This document shows, piece by piece, positions 7,957-15,441 of a stretch of DNA of 28,979 nucleotides; within the stretch, counting starts at the first letter, position 1; each line of letters opens with the position of its first letter. A program made the translations under genes and the position numbers. Source of the stretch: JAVKSM01 sp039583705 (GTDB lineage: Bacteria; Actinomycetota; Actinomycetes; Mycobacteriales; Pseudonocardiaceae). Location: positions 1 to 28,979 of the forward strand of contig JAVKSM010000026.1 in NCBI GenBank assembly GCA_039583705.1, read 5' to 3'. The notes below the pieces were generated by a model, which saw only the letters and a program-made list of their open reading frames with translations, was not told where the DNA came from and did no database searches.

Positions 7957-9821
7957 GCCTGCGACTCGCCGTGGCCACCGCCACGCTCACCGGCCCGACC
8001 GACACGCCCTCGCCCGTCGAACCACCTCGGCGACAGTTCCAGTTCCCGGTGCTGCGTGACTGGGCCGTCCCGGCATCGGCCGGGGCGGCCCTGGTGCTGT
8101 GGTGCGTGGGTCTGCGCCCCGTCACGCCCGGCCAGCTCGGTAGCGTCGGGCTCGTCACGGCGCTCTCGCCGGTGCTGCTGGCCTCCTACCCGGTGCTGCT
8201 GGCGGCGGTGCTCATCGAGCTCACCGCGCCCCGCCCACGGCAGCGGCTGCTCGCCGCCTGCACCGCACTCGGCGTGCTGCTGGTCTACGGCCTGCAGCCG
8301 GCGAGCGAGCAGACCGCCCGGCTCTCGGCGGCCTGGCTGCACGTCGGCTTCATCCGCTACATCGCCGACCACGGGCAGGTGCTGCCGGCCTTCGACGCCA
8401 GGTTCTCCTGGCCCGGCTTCTTCTCGCTGTTCGCGCTCGTCTCCCGCGCCGCCGGGGTACCGGACGTGACGCCGCTGCTGCAGTGGGCCCCGACCGTGCT
8501 GGCCGGGTTGGCCACGCTCGGGATCCGGGCGCTGGTCAGCAACGTGCTCGACCCCGGCCGGACGGCGTGGATCGCGACCTGGCTGTTCGTGCTCACCGAA
8601 TGGACCGAGCAGGACTACTTCTCCCCGCAGGCCACGACCTACGTCCTCATGCTGGCGGCGCTCGCGCTGACGCTGCGCTACCTCGTCGCGCCCAGGCTCG
8701 CGGCCGTCGGGCCGGGAGTGCTGCGCGGCCGGGTGGTGCCGAGCGGCACGCCGGGGCAGCGACTGGCGGTGCAGGGCGCGGTCCTCTTGCTCGCGCTGGC
8801 GCTCGCCCCTTCCCACCAACTCACGCCCTACGTCCTCGGCGGCCTGCTGCTGATCATGCTGCTCGCCCGGCGGCTCTGGGCGGGGTGGCTGCCGTGGCTG
8901 GTGCTGCTGCTCGCGCTCGGCTGGTTCTCCCTGGGCGCCAAGGACTTCTGGCAGGGCCAGTTGCAGATGGTGATCGGGGGCTTCGGTGACGTCAGCGCGT
9001 CGTTCAACCAGGGCGTCAGCGGGCGGTTCGTCGGGGACGCCGGCCGTCAGCTCATCCTGCTGGTGCGGGTGGGCCTGGCCGGTGCCGTGGGTGCGCTCGC
9101 GCTGGCCGGCGGCTGGCTGCTGCGCTGCCAGCGAAGGCTCGGCTGGGTACTGGGGCTGCTCGCGGCCGCACCCTTCGGGTTGATCGCGCTGCAGTCCTAC
9201 GGCGGCGAGGTGTTCCTGCGCTGCTACCTGTTCTCGCTGCCGTTCGCGGTCATCCTTGCGGCAGTCGCCGTGGAGGCACTGCTGCGGCCCAGCCCTGACG
9301 CCTGGGTGCTGCGACCCTCGCCGAAACTGCCCCCCTCGCCGCGGCGTCGGGCACTCCGGCTGATCCCGGTGCTGGCCCTGCTCACCGGGCTCGGCCTGGG
9401 CACGGTGATGGCGCGCGGCGGCAACGACGCCTACACGAGCTTCGGCCGCGCTGACGTCGCCGCCGTCGACTACGCCTACCAGCACGCCAGGACCGGGCAG
9501 CACATCGAAGCCGTGACCAGCGACGTGCCGCTCTCCAGCGCCCGCGTCGGCGAGGTCGGGCAGTCGACGTTGGAGACCTTTTGTCCCGGCCTGGTCCACG
9601 TCTCGCAGTGCGTGCTCGACACCCACCCCGACTTCCTCCTCGTCACGCCGTCGCAGGAGAACGACGGGCGCATCTACTACGACCTGCCGGCCGGCTGGAC
9701 CTCGGCGCTGGTCACCGAGCTCACCGCGTCCGGGCGCTACCGCGTGGTGTTCGACCAGGACGGCAGCCAGGTGTTGGCCCGCGTGGTCCCCCCCACCCCG
9801 AACGAGCCTCGGAAGGAGTGA
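7953..9821 (+). CDS. large polytopic membrane protein, candidate polymerase or GT-C glycosyltransferase
   Basis: 622 residues from GTG 7953 (GTGA overlap with the upstream stop). I count roughly 12-14 hydrophobic helices up to about residue 490, followed by a soluble segment of about 130 residues that probably lies outside the membrane. This segment has two Cys (FCPGLVHVSQC) that could form a disulfide. The loop FDARFSWPGFFSLFAL after an early helix recalls the acidic first loop of GT-C enzymes, where an Asp is catalytic. EPS loci with a flippase normally also encode a Wzy polymerase, and this is the only protein in the window with a suitable architecture. Both readings, Wzy-like polymerase and GT-C transferase, are inference. 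The tiny membrane protein gene begins at its stop codon. Confidence 0.75.
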   Translation: MSLRLAVATATLTGPTDTPSPVEPPRRQFQFPVLRDWAVPASAGAALVLWCVGLRPVTPGQLGSVGLVTALSPVLLASYPVLLAAVLIELTAPRPRQRLLAACTALGVLLVYGLQPASEQTARLSAAWLHVGFIRYIADHGQVLPAFDARFSWPGFFSLFALVSRAAGVPDVTPLLQWAPTVLAGLATLGIRALVSNVLDPGRTAWIATWLFVLTEWTEQDYFSPQATTYVLMLAALALTLRYLVAPRLAAVGPGVLRGRVVPSGTPGQRLAVQGAVLLLALALAPSHQLTPYVLGGLLLIMLLARRLWAGWLPWLVLLLALGWFSLGAKDFWQGQLQMVIGGFGDVSASFNQGVSGRFVGDAGRQLILLVRVGLAGAVGALALAGGWLLRCQRRLGWVLGLLAAAPFGLIALQSYGGEVFLRCYLFSLPFAVILAAVAVEALLRPSPDAWVLRPSPKLPPSPRRRALRLIPVLALLTGLGLGTVMARGGNDAYTSFGRADVAAVDYAYQHARTGQHIEAVTSDVPLSSARVGEVGQSTLETFCPGLVHVSQCVLDTHPDFLLVTPSQENDGRIYYDLPAGWTSALVTELTASGRYRVVFDQDGSQVLARVVPPTPNEPRKE

Positions 9822-9823
9822 AC

Positions 9824-10039
9824 GTGGTCGACAAACTGTTGGTCTGGCTGACCGTCGTCCTGTTGGTCACGCTGATCTGCACGCTCGCCGTGCGGTCGGT
9901 GGCGGTCGAGCGGGCCGCGGGCACCTCGGCGCGCTTCGTCCGCCCCCCCCTGGTCCGCAGGATGGACCTCGCCGCCGTCTGCCTCGCGGTCCTGCTGCTG
10001 GCGGCAACGGTGCTCCGCGTCGTGAACACCGTGGTGTGA
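9824..10039 (+). CDS. very small membrane protein with two helices
   Basis: 71 residues from GTG 9824. GGAAGGAG at 9811-9818 gives a strong ribosome site with a 5-base spacer, which decides for this start over the GTG at 9818. Hydrophobic segments span about residues 5-24 and 47-66, separated by a basic/polar loop. No family recognised. It is the last gene of the chain that begins at 4734 and may be an accessory or stabilising subunit for the polytopic protein before it. Confidence 0.65.
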   Translation: MVDKLLVWLTVVLLVTLICTLAVRSVAVERAAGTSARFVRPPLVRRMDLAAVCLAVLLLAATVLRVVNTVV

Positions 10040-10123
10040 GGTCACCTCCGGTCACGTCGGGACGATCCGCTCACCCTCGCCGTCGGCCTGCGTGATACTC
10101 ACCCTGTGGTTAGGGTGCGACCC

Positions 10124-10330
10124 ATGGTGATGGTCCGCGACGCTCTCACCGGTGGTGGCGGGTCAGGACACCGGAACGACGCCCGGTGCCGGCGCTGCCG
10201 CCACAGCCGCGCGGCACATGAGCACTACCGCGGCGGCACCGAATGCTCACTGTGCCCCCCCGGGGCCTGCCCGCGGTTCCGCCGCCCCCACCTCCTCGGC
10301 CGACTCCAGGCACTGTTCGGGAGGGCATGA
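10124..10330 (+). CDS. small Cys/His-rich protein, probable zinc-binding
   Basis: About 68 residues from ATG 10124 (GTG 10106 and ATG 10130 are alternatives). The core has ordered metal ligands: C22xxC25, H27, H32, HEHYR with H34, then C41xxC44 and C49, followed by PRFRR. This spacing resembles small zinc-ribbon-like hypothetical proteins common in actinomycetes with an HEHYRxGTxC signature; that recognition is from memory and not from a search. Function is unknown; possible roles are a small regulator or protein-binding module. GATACT at 10094-10099 lies about 25 bases before the ATG and could be a -10 element, but no matching -35 is evident. The gene is separated from the EPS chain by 84 bp and is probably expressed independently. 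Confidence 0.6.
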   Translation: MVMVRDALTGGGGSGHRNDARCRRCRHSRAAHEHYRGGTECSLCPPGACPRFRRPHLLGRLQALFGRA

Positions 10331-10441
10331 GCCCGGGCCGGCGCCCTCGCCCGGATATGGTGTGTCCCGGCCTCGCGATACCGGTCTCAGCAGGTTCTGC
10401 CGAGCCGCGCAGTGCCCGCCGGGAGGAAGGAACCGCTCGTC

Positions 10442-11368
10442 ATTCCGCGATCCCGACACCGACGCGTCGCCACCTGCCTGCTGGCGGTGGCCGTCTCCCT
10501 CGAACTTCTCACCGCCGGTTGCGGCGGCCAGCCCGCCCCGGTGGTCGTGCCCACCCAACCTCCCACGTCCGGCGTGGCTGGCGTGGCCGGTCTGCCCCGG
10601 CCCGACCACGTCGTCGTGGTCGTCATGGAGAACCACGGCCTCGACCAGGTGGTGGGCAACCCGGCCGCCCCCTACCTCAACCAGCTCGCGAACCAGGGAG
10701 CGCTGTTCACCCAGGCATCGGCGGTCACCCACCCGAGCGAGCCGAACTACCTGGCGCTGTTCTCCGGGGACACCCAGGGGGTGACCGACGACGGCTGCCC
10801 CTACTCCTTCGGCACCCCCAACCTGGCCCGCCAGCTCCTCGACGCGGGCCTGGGGTTCGCGCTCTACGCCGAAGGCCTGCCCCGAAGCGGTGACCCGGTG
10901 TGCAGCGCCGGCGAGTACGCCCGCAAGCACAACCCGGTGCCCGACTTCACCGACCTCCCCGCCCAGCTCTCCCAGCCGTTCCGCGCGTTCGGGCCGGACC
11001 ACCCGGACCACCCGGACTACACCGCCCTGCCGCAGGTGTCGTTCGTCGTTCCGAACCTCTGCGACGACATGCACGACTGTCCCGTCGCGGCTGGCGACGC
11101 CTGGCTGCGCTCGAAGCTGGACGGCTACCGGCGCTGGGCGGCCACCCACCACAGCCTGCTGGTCGTCACCTGGGACGAGGACGAGGACAACTCCCCGGCC
11201 AACCGGATCCCGCTGATCATGACCGGGCAGATGGTGAGACCGGGGCGATACGCCGAGCCGGTCGACCACTACCGGCTGCTGCGCACCCTGGAGGACATGT
11301 TCGGCCTCGGCCACCTCGGGCACGCCATCCCGCGCACCCCGATCACCGACACGTGGCTCGGCGGGTAG
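10442..11368 (+). CDS. lipoprotein phosphoesterase (PF04185-like: phospholipase C/acid phosphatase fold)
   Basis: The protein starts with an Arg/His-rich segment, a hydrophobic core and the lipobox LLTAGC (Cys27 from the start chosen here), so it should be a lipoprotein on the outer face of the membrane. VVVVMENHGLDQVVG soon after is the characteristic metal/phosphate site of the PF04185 phosphoesterase family. THPSEPNYLALFSG and a late VTWDEDEDN are further family-like sites. Mature length near 280 residues suits the acid-phosphatase-like members rather than full phospholipase C. Start: AGGAAGGA at 10423-10430 is an excellent ribosome site, but the only plausibly spaced start is ATT 10442. 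The alternative GTG 10412 has no ribosome site and would place the strong one inside the gene. Substrate could be a phosphate monoester, a phospholipid or a polymer phosphate. TAG ends it 103 bp before the GH25 gene. Confidence 0.8.
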   Translation: MPRSRHRRVATCLLAVAVSLELLTAGCGGQPAPVVVPTQPPTSGVAGVAGLPRPDHVVVVVMENHGLDQVVGNPAAPYLNQLANQGALFTQASAVTHPSEPNYLALFSGDTQGVTDDGCPYSFGTPNLARQLLDAGLGFALYAEGLPRSGDPVCSAGEYARKHNPVPDFTDLPAQLSQPFRAFGPDHPDHPDYTALPQVSFVVPNLCDDMHDCPVAAGDAWLRSKLDGYRRWAATHHSLLVVTWDEDEDNSPANRIPLIMTGQMVRPGRYAEPVDHYRLLRTLEDMFGLGHLGHAIPRTPITDTWLGG

Positions 11369-11471
11369 CGGACATCGGGTGGCAGCGTCACCGCCGGCGG
11401 CAATCGGGTGCACGATCGAGGCCGACGCCGTGCCCGACCACAGGGGCGGGCACACCTGGAGGGTGGTTCTC

Positions 11472-12200
11472 ATGGTGTGGGTCACCGCGAGGTCGATACT
11501 GGCTACCACCACTGTGCTCCTCACCGCGGCCGCGCTCTTCACCGCAGCCGCGGCGTGCGGCGGCCGGGCCGGGCCGCCCCCGACGGCTACTCTCTACCCG
11601 GGCGCCGACGTCTCCTCCTGCGCCACGCCCAACTGGTCCGCACTGCGCGGCGACGAGTTCGTCGTCGCCCGCGCCGGTCACCAGGCCGGCTTCGCGCAGT
11701 GCAGCCCCGGTCCCGAGGACCTCGCCTTCCCCGCGAACTGGACGGCCGCCACCGCCTTCCCGGTGCGGGGCGCCTACTACCAACCCGACTTTTCCGTCGA
11801 CGACCCGGAGCAGCAGGCCGACACGTTCGTCGACCTGCTCCGGGCGCAGGGCATGCGGAAAGGAGACCTCATCGTCTTCGACTACGAGGCCATCCCGGGC
11901 CAGGAGCCGTCGCGAACGGCGGCGTGGACGCTGCGGTGGCTCCACGAGGCCGCTCGGGACACCGGTGCCGACCCGATCCTCTACACCTACCGCGACTTCT
12001 GTTCGGGGAACCCCGGGGCGTGCACCGGCCTCGGCGGCTATCCGTTGTGGGTGTATGACAACGTGGGCGGGGTCGGCACCCCGAAGGTCCCCGCGCCGTG
12101 GACGGACTGGACGCTTCAGCAGTACGACAACAGCGGGCCCACTGGCCGGGACGTGACGCGGCTCCCGGCAGCGCAGCTCGCCGCGCTGGGGGTCAGGTGA
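11472..12200 (+). CDS. GH25 muramidase-like lipoprotein
   Basis: 242 residues from ATG 11472, chosen because GGAGGG at 11458-11463 is 8 bases upstream; a longer open frame begins at 11379 but lacks this support. A hydrophobic segment ends in AAAAC, a probable lipobox. The mature part matches the GH25 lysozyme layout: an early GADVSS (Asp46), FDYEA with Asp137 and Glu139 as the catalytic acidic pair, PILYTYRDF, and a final LQQYDN strand that closes the barrel. GH25 enzymes cleave the MurNAc-GlcNAc bond of peptidoglycan. In this locus it may open the wall for polymer passage or act on a GlcNAc-containing polymer. Its stop lies only 4 bp from the convergent response regulator's stop. Confidence 0.8.
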   Translation: MVWVTARSILATTTVLLTAAALFTAAAACGGRAGPPPTATLYPGADVSSCATPNWSALRGDEFVVARAGHQAGFAQCSPGPEDLAFPANWTAATAFPVRGAYYQPDFSVDDPEQQADTFVDLLRAQGMRKGDLIVFDYEAIPGQEPSRTAAWTLRWLHEAARDTGADPILYTYRDFCSGNPGACTGLGGYPLWVYDNVGGVGTPKVPAPWTDWTLQQYDNSGPTGRDVTRLPAAQLAALGVR

Positions 12201-12204
12201 CGGT

Positions 12205-12882
12205 TCAGTAGACCGTTCGGCCGCCGGGTCGGCGGGCCGCGGCGTCCCGCGCCACCCGCACCGCCTCCAGCCGGCTGTGCACGCCGAGCTTGCCGAACAT
12301 GTTGTTCATATGGGTGCGGACCGTGTTGGTGGACAGGCCCAGGTTGTCGGCGAGCTCCTGGCCCCGCAAGCCCTCCATCAGGCCCGCGAGCACGTCTCGC
12401 TCCCGGTCCGTGAGCGAGTCCAGCGGCTCGCTGCGATCCCGGGCGCGGCGGACGTCCTCGCGCAGCTCATGCAGCACCATGCCGAGCAGTTCCGGCGGGT
12501 AGGAGGCGTGCCCGAGCGCCACGCCGCGCAGGATGCTCACCAGCTGCTCGACGGAGCAGTCCTTCCGAACCCACGCGTCGACCCCTATCCGGGCGGCCGC
12601 CACGGCGTCGTGCGGGTCTCGGCTCGCGGTGAGCACGACGAGCCGCGTACCCGGGCAGGCCGCGGTCAACCGGGCGAGCAGGCCAGGCGCGGCGGGACCC
12701 ACCGGCGCGACGTCGATGACGACCACGTCCGGCCCGAGGTGGGAGACCACCTCGGTCAGCCGCGGGTCGTCGGTCGAGTACTGGCCGAGGACCCACAGGT
12801 CGGGAACCGCCGACAGCCGGATCGCCAACGCCTCGGTCAGCATCCGATGCTCGTCGACGAGCAACACCCGCAGCAGATCCAC
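12205..12882 (-). CDS. NarL/LuxR-type response regulator, orphan
   Basis: Read on the minus strand, about 225 residues from GTG 12882 with GGAGGA 11 bases upstream; an in-frame ATG at 12921 would add 13 residues with a poor ribosome site. The receiver domain (about 5-120) has the acidic pair in LLVDEH, phospho-acceptor Asp57 in VVIDVAP, Thr85 and Lys107 (VRKD), so it looks phosphorylatable. The C-terminal LuxR helix-turn-helix (about 155-215) has LTDRERDVLAGL, the recognition helix region TNTVRTHMNNMFGKLGVHSR, and a basic tail. No histidine kinase gene adjoins it, so the partner may be the kinase at 26582-27244 or one elsewhere. It is divergent from the deacetylase at 13145 across a 262-bp spacer and could control that operon. 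Confidence 0.9.
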   Translation of the reverse strand: MDLLRVLLVDEHRMLTEALAIRLSAVPDLWVLGQYSTDDPRLTEVVSHLGPDVVVIDVAPVGPAAPGLLARLTAACPGTRLVVLTASRDPHDAVAAARIGVDAWVRKDCSVEQLVSILRGVALGHASYPPELLGMVLHELREDVRRARDRSEPLDSLTDRERDVLAGLMEGLRGQELADNLGLSTNTVRTHMNNMFGKLGVHSRLEAVRVARDAAARRPGGRTVY

Positions 12883-12968
12883 CCGGGCGAGTGTCCTCCA
12901 GCCTGGTCGGGCAGCCCTCATCCAGATGCAGGAGCCGCGTCTGGGGCGAGTGCGCGAGCAACGCCGTT

Positions 12969-13002
12969 CCCGGTCGGCGACACCCTCCCGGTCGGCGACA
13001 CC
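12969..13002. repeat. two 16-bp direct repeats, period 18
   Basis: CCCGGTCGGCGACACC occurs at 12969-12984 and exactly again at 12987-13002. It lies in the 262-bp region between the divergent response regulator and deacetylase genes. Direct repeats of this size in a divergent promoter region can be regulator-binding sites, but a period divisible by three also allows decay from a former coding repeat. Confidence 0.6.
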
Positions 13003-13104
13003 GCACGGCCGGGCGCCCGCCGCCGGCTGGTGCTTCCGGCGTAGCGCGGTTCATCTCGACGCGGGAACCCCGGTGCCCGGTCGGGACACTAGCCTCGGGG
13101 CGTC

Positions 13105-13131
13105 CGAGAGGCCGACGTCGAGAGGCCGACG
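13105..13131. repeat. two 13-bp direct repeats just before the deacetylase start
   Basis: CGAGAGGCCGACG is at 13105-13117 and 13119-13131, period 14, directly upstream of ATG 13145. TAGCCT at 13090-13095 fits an actinobacterial -10 element (TANNNT) upstream of the repeats, though no clear -35 is present. The repeats would then lie in the 5' leader. Role unproven. Confidence 0.5.
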
Positions 13132-13144
13132 AGGGACCACACCG

Positions 13145-13969
13145 ATGACCCAGATAATCGAGGACGTCCGGCCGGACGAGGAGCGGTGGAGCCGTGTCCC
13201 GCTGGTCCTGATGTACCACTCGGTCAGCTCCTACACCGAGGATCCGTACCTGGTGACGGTGACCCCTGCGCGGTTCGAGCACCAGTTGCGCTGGCTGAGC
13301 CGGCGCGGTCTGCGCGGCACGTCGATGCGCGAGCTGCTGGCCGCGCGGCGGCGCGGAACGGCGGCCGGGCTCGTCGGGCTCACTTTCGACGACGGGTACG
13401 CCGACTTCGCCGACCAGGTGGTCCCCGCCCTGCAGCGGCACGGTTTCACCGCCACGGTGTTCGTCGTGGCCGGTCGCCTCGGCGGCCACAACGCCTGGGA
13501 CGAAGCGGGCGAGCGCAAGCCGCTCATGAGCGCGGAGCAGGTCCGCGAGGTGGCGGAGCGCGGGATGGAGATCGGGTCCCACGGTCTGCGCCACGTGCCG
13601 CTTCCGGCGCTGCCCGGCGGCCGGCTCCTCGCCGAGGTCGTCGGCAGCCGCGAGCTGCTCCGGGCGCTCACCGGCGAGGAGGTCAGCGGGTTCTGCTACC
13701 CGTACGGACAGCTCGACGCCGCGGCGCTCGGCGCGGTGCGGGACGCCGGCTACGACTACGCCTGCACGGTCGGGTACGGCGAGCCGACCGGGCGGTACAC
13801 GATCCCGCGTACCTACGTGGGCGACCGTGACGGACCGCTGCGGCTGCTGGCCAAGCGGTACCGCCACCACCGACGCGAAGGTGCTCACGTGCGGGTCGGC
13901 ATCCTGCGCGACACCGGCGCCGGGGCGATCGGACCCGACCCGGGTGGCCGGCGGCTTCGGGCCGGGTGA
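13145..13969 (+). CDS. polysaccharide deacetylase (NodB/CE4 family), second copy
   Basis: 274 residues from ATG 13145, with GAGGGA about 9 bases upstream. The motifs are LMYHS near the start, LTFDDGY with Asp82-Asp83, EIGSHGLRH (metal histidines near 144-148) and CYPYGQ, placing it in the YadE/PgaB-like branch of CE4. There is no signal peptide or membrane helix, so as read it is cytoplasmic, unusual for a polymer deacetylase; it may act on a lipid-linked intermediate. It differs clearly from the deacetylase at 2531, so this is not a recent duplication. The end of the gene overlaps, or lies 43 bp before, the GT4 gene depending on that gene's start. The last 30 residues are Gly/Arg-rich and outside the conserved domain. 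Confidence 0.85.
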   Translation: MTQIIEDVRPDEERWSRVPLVLMYHSVSSYTEDPYLVTVTPARFEHQLRWLSRRGLRGTSMRELLAARRRGTAAGLVGLTFDDGYADFADQVVPALQRHGFTATVFVVAGRLGGHNAWDEAGERKPLMSAEQVREVAERGMEIGSHGLRHVPLPALPGGRLLAEVVGSRELLRALTGEEVSGFCYPYGQLDAAALGAVRDAGYDYACTVGYGEPTGRYTIPRTYVGDRDGPLRLLAKRYRHHRREGAHVRVGILRDTGAGAIGPDPGGRRLRAG

Positions 13970-14012
13970 GCGCCGTCGGGCCCACCCGGCACCGCCGTTG
14001 GCTCCCGCCGTC

Positions 14013-15296
14013 ATGCATGTGGCGCAGCCCACCGACGCCGGGGTGGGCGGTTATGTCGCGGCGCTCGCGGCGGACCACCTGGCCCGCGGGTGGCGGGTCG
14101 TGGTGGCATGCCCGGAGGGTGGACGGCTTCCGGGCGAGCTGGACCGCTGCGGGGTTCCCCGGATGGCCTGGCCGGCGCGCCGGTCCCCGGGACCCGCAAC
14201 GCTGGCCGAGGCGCGACGGCTGAACCTGCTGGTCGAGCGGGTGCGGCCGGACGTCGTGCACCTGCACTCCGCCAAGGCGGGGCTGGCCGGCCGGCTCGCC
14301 GTCCGTGGCGGGGTGCCGACGCTGTTCCAACCGCACGGCTGGTCCTGGCTCGCCGTTTCCGGCGCAGCGGCGCAGGCGAGCCTGGCCTGGGAGCGCCTCG
14401 CGTCGCGGTGGACGGAGTTGTTCGTCCTCGTCGGCACCGGCGAGGCCGGCCTCGCCCGGGATGCCGGGGTCGTAGGCCGCCAGGTCGTGGTCCGCACCGG
14501 GGTCGACCTACAGCGGTTCCGGCCCGCCGGGCGGGCTGCCCGCAGCGCCGCCCGCGCCCGGCTGGGAGTCGATCGGCACCTGCCGCTCGCCGTCTGCCTG
14601 GGACGGGTCTGCCGCCAAAAAGGTCAGGACCTACTGCTTGCCGCCTGGCCCCGGGTCCGGCAGCACTGCCCCGAAGCCGAGCTCGCCGTCGTGGGGGACG
14701 GCGAGGTACCGACCGGCGCGCGAGGTCGAGCTCTGCCGGGCGTCAGGTTCTCGCCCGAGGTCCTCGACCCCCGCCCCTGGTATGCGGCGGCGGACCTGGT
14801 GGTCCTGCCGTCCCGCTGGGAGGGACTGGCCCTGACGGTGCTCGAGGCGCTCGCGGTCGGCCGGTCCGTGGTCGTGTCCGACGTCGCGGGCCTGGCCGAG
14901 GTCGTGACCGAGCGGGTTGGTGCCGTGGTGCCGGCGGGTGACCCGGATGCGCTGGCGACGGCGATCGCGACCCGGCTGGCGCACCGGCGACGCACCGAAG
15001 CCGAGGGACGGGCGGCAGCCGCGCTCGCGGCCGCGGAGTTCGACCTGCGGCGCACCTGGGATCGACTGGCCGTCCTCACCGAACAGACGGCCCAACAGCC
15101 CCAACAGCCCCAACTGCACCAGCCGGCCCAACTGCCCCAGCCGGCGCGGACGACACCGTCGACCCAGTCGACACGATCAGCTCAGAGGGCGCAGAATGCC
15201 CAGTCGACACGGTCGGAGCAGCCGGTCATCTCCGCTCCGCCACGATGCGTATCCGCGCTCGCGCGGTTGGGGGAAGACCCCCTGCGGCACCGGTGA
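14013..15296 (+). CDS. family 4 glycosyltransferase with a Gln/Pro/Ser-rich C-terminal tail
   Basis: 427 residues from ATG 14013; an in-frame GTG at 13944 would overlap the deacetylase by 26 bases, and neither start has a clear ribosome site. It has a GT-B fold: an N-terminal loop DAGVGGYVAALA for acceptor binding, VHLHSAKAG, and the C-terminal nucleotide-sugar site SRWEGLALTVLEAL with the EX7E pair Glu270/Glu278. GT4 enzymes are retaining transferases that add sugars to lipid-linked EPS intermediates in the cytoplasm. After about residue 355 the conserved domain ends and a low-complexity tail begins, rich in Gln, Pro, Ser, Thr and Arg, encoded by short near-repeats of CCCAACAG type and of a CAGTCGACACG type. 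The tail ends at TGA 15294. Confidence 0.87.
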   Translation: MHVAQPTDAGVGGYVAALAADHLARGWRVVVACPEGGRLPGELDRCGVPRMAWPARRSPGPATLAEARRLNLLVERVRPDVVHLHSAKAGLAGRLAVRGGVPTLFQPHGWSWLAVSGAAAQASLAWERLASRWTELFVLVGTGEAGLARDAGVVGRQVVVRTGVDLQRFRPAGRAARSAARARLGVDRHLPLAVCLGRVCRQKGQDLLLAAWPRVRQHCPEAELAVVGDGEVPTGARGRALPGVRFSPEVLDPRPWYAAADLVVLPSRWEGLALTVLEALAVGRSVVVSDVAGLAEVVTERVGAVVPAGDPDALATAIATRLAHRRRTEAEGRAAAALAAAEFDLRRTWDRLAVLTEQTAQQPQQPQLHQPAQLPQPARTTPSTQSTRSAQRAQNAQSTRSEQPVISAPPRCVSALARLGEDPLRHR

Positions 15297-15308
15297 CATG
15301 ATCGTAAT

Positions 15309-15331
15309 GGCGGGAACATGCTGTTCCCGCC
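15309..15331. promoter_or_regulatory. perfect 10-bp inverted repeat (operator or terminator stem)
   Basis: GGCGGGAACA, then TGC, then TGTTCCCGCC: both arms are perfect reverse complements. A further half-site GTTCCCGCC lies at 15354-15362. The palindrome is 13 bp after the GT4 stop and about 110 bp before the dehydrogenase start. The extra half-site favours a protein-binding operator. A terminator hairpin without a T-run is the alternative. Confidence 0.65.
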
Positions 15332-15382
15332 GCCAGTCGGCATGAAACGTCACGTTCCCGCCCAACACCGGTGTGGCCGGTC

Positions 15383-15431
15383 GTGAACCACGTGAACCAC
15401 CGGTCGTGAACCATGTGAACCACGTGAACCA
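15383..15431 (+). repeat. five copies of GTGAACCA upstream of the nucleotide-sugar dehydrogenase
   Basis: GTGAACCA starts at 15383, 15392, 15406, 15415 and 15424, giving spacings of 9, 14, 9 and 9 bases. The last copy ends just before the ribosome site of the dehydrogenase. Such an iteron-like array in a leader could bind a regulator or act in the transcript. Spacing near one helical turn would place sites on one face of the DNA. Confidence 0.75.
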
Positions 15432-15441
15432 GGGGGTCCAG

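Noticed and set aside
7113..9626. 837-codon minus-strand open frame opposite the GT2 and polytopic genes
   Set aside because: Composition is Gln/Arg/Gly-rich with no motif, while the plus strand encodes convincing enzymes and membrane helices with overlapping starts and stops.
13944..14012. Upstream GTG start for the GT4 gene
   Set aside because: It would add 23 Arg/Pro/Ala-rich residues before the conserved N-terminus and has no ribosome site; kept only as an alternative.
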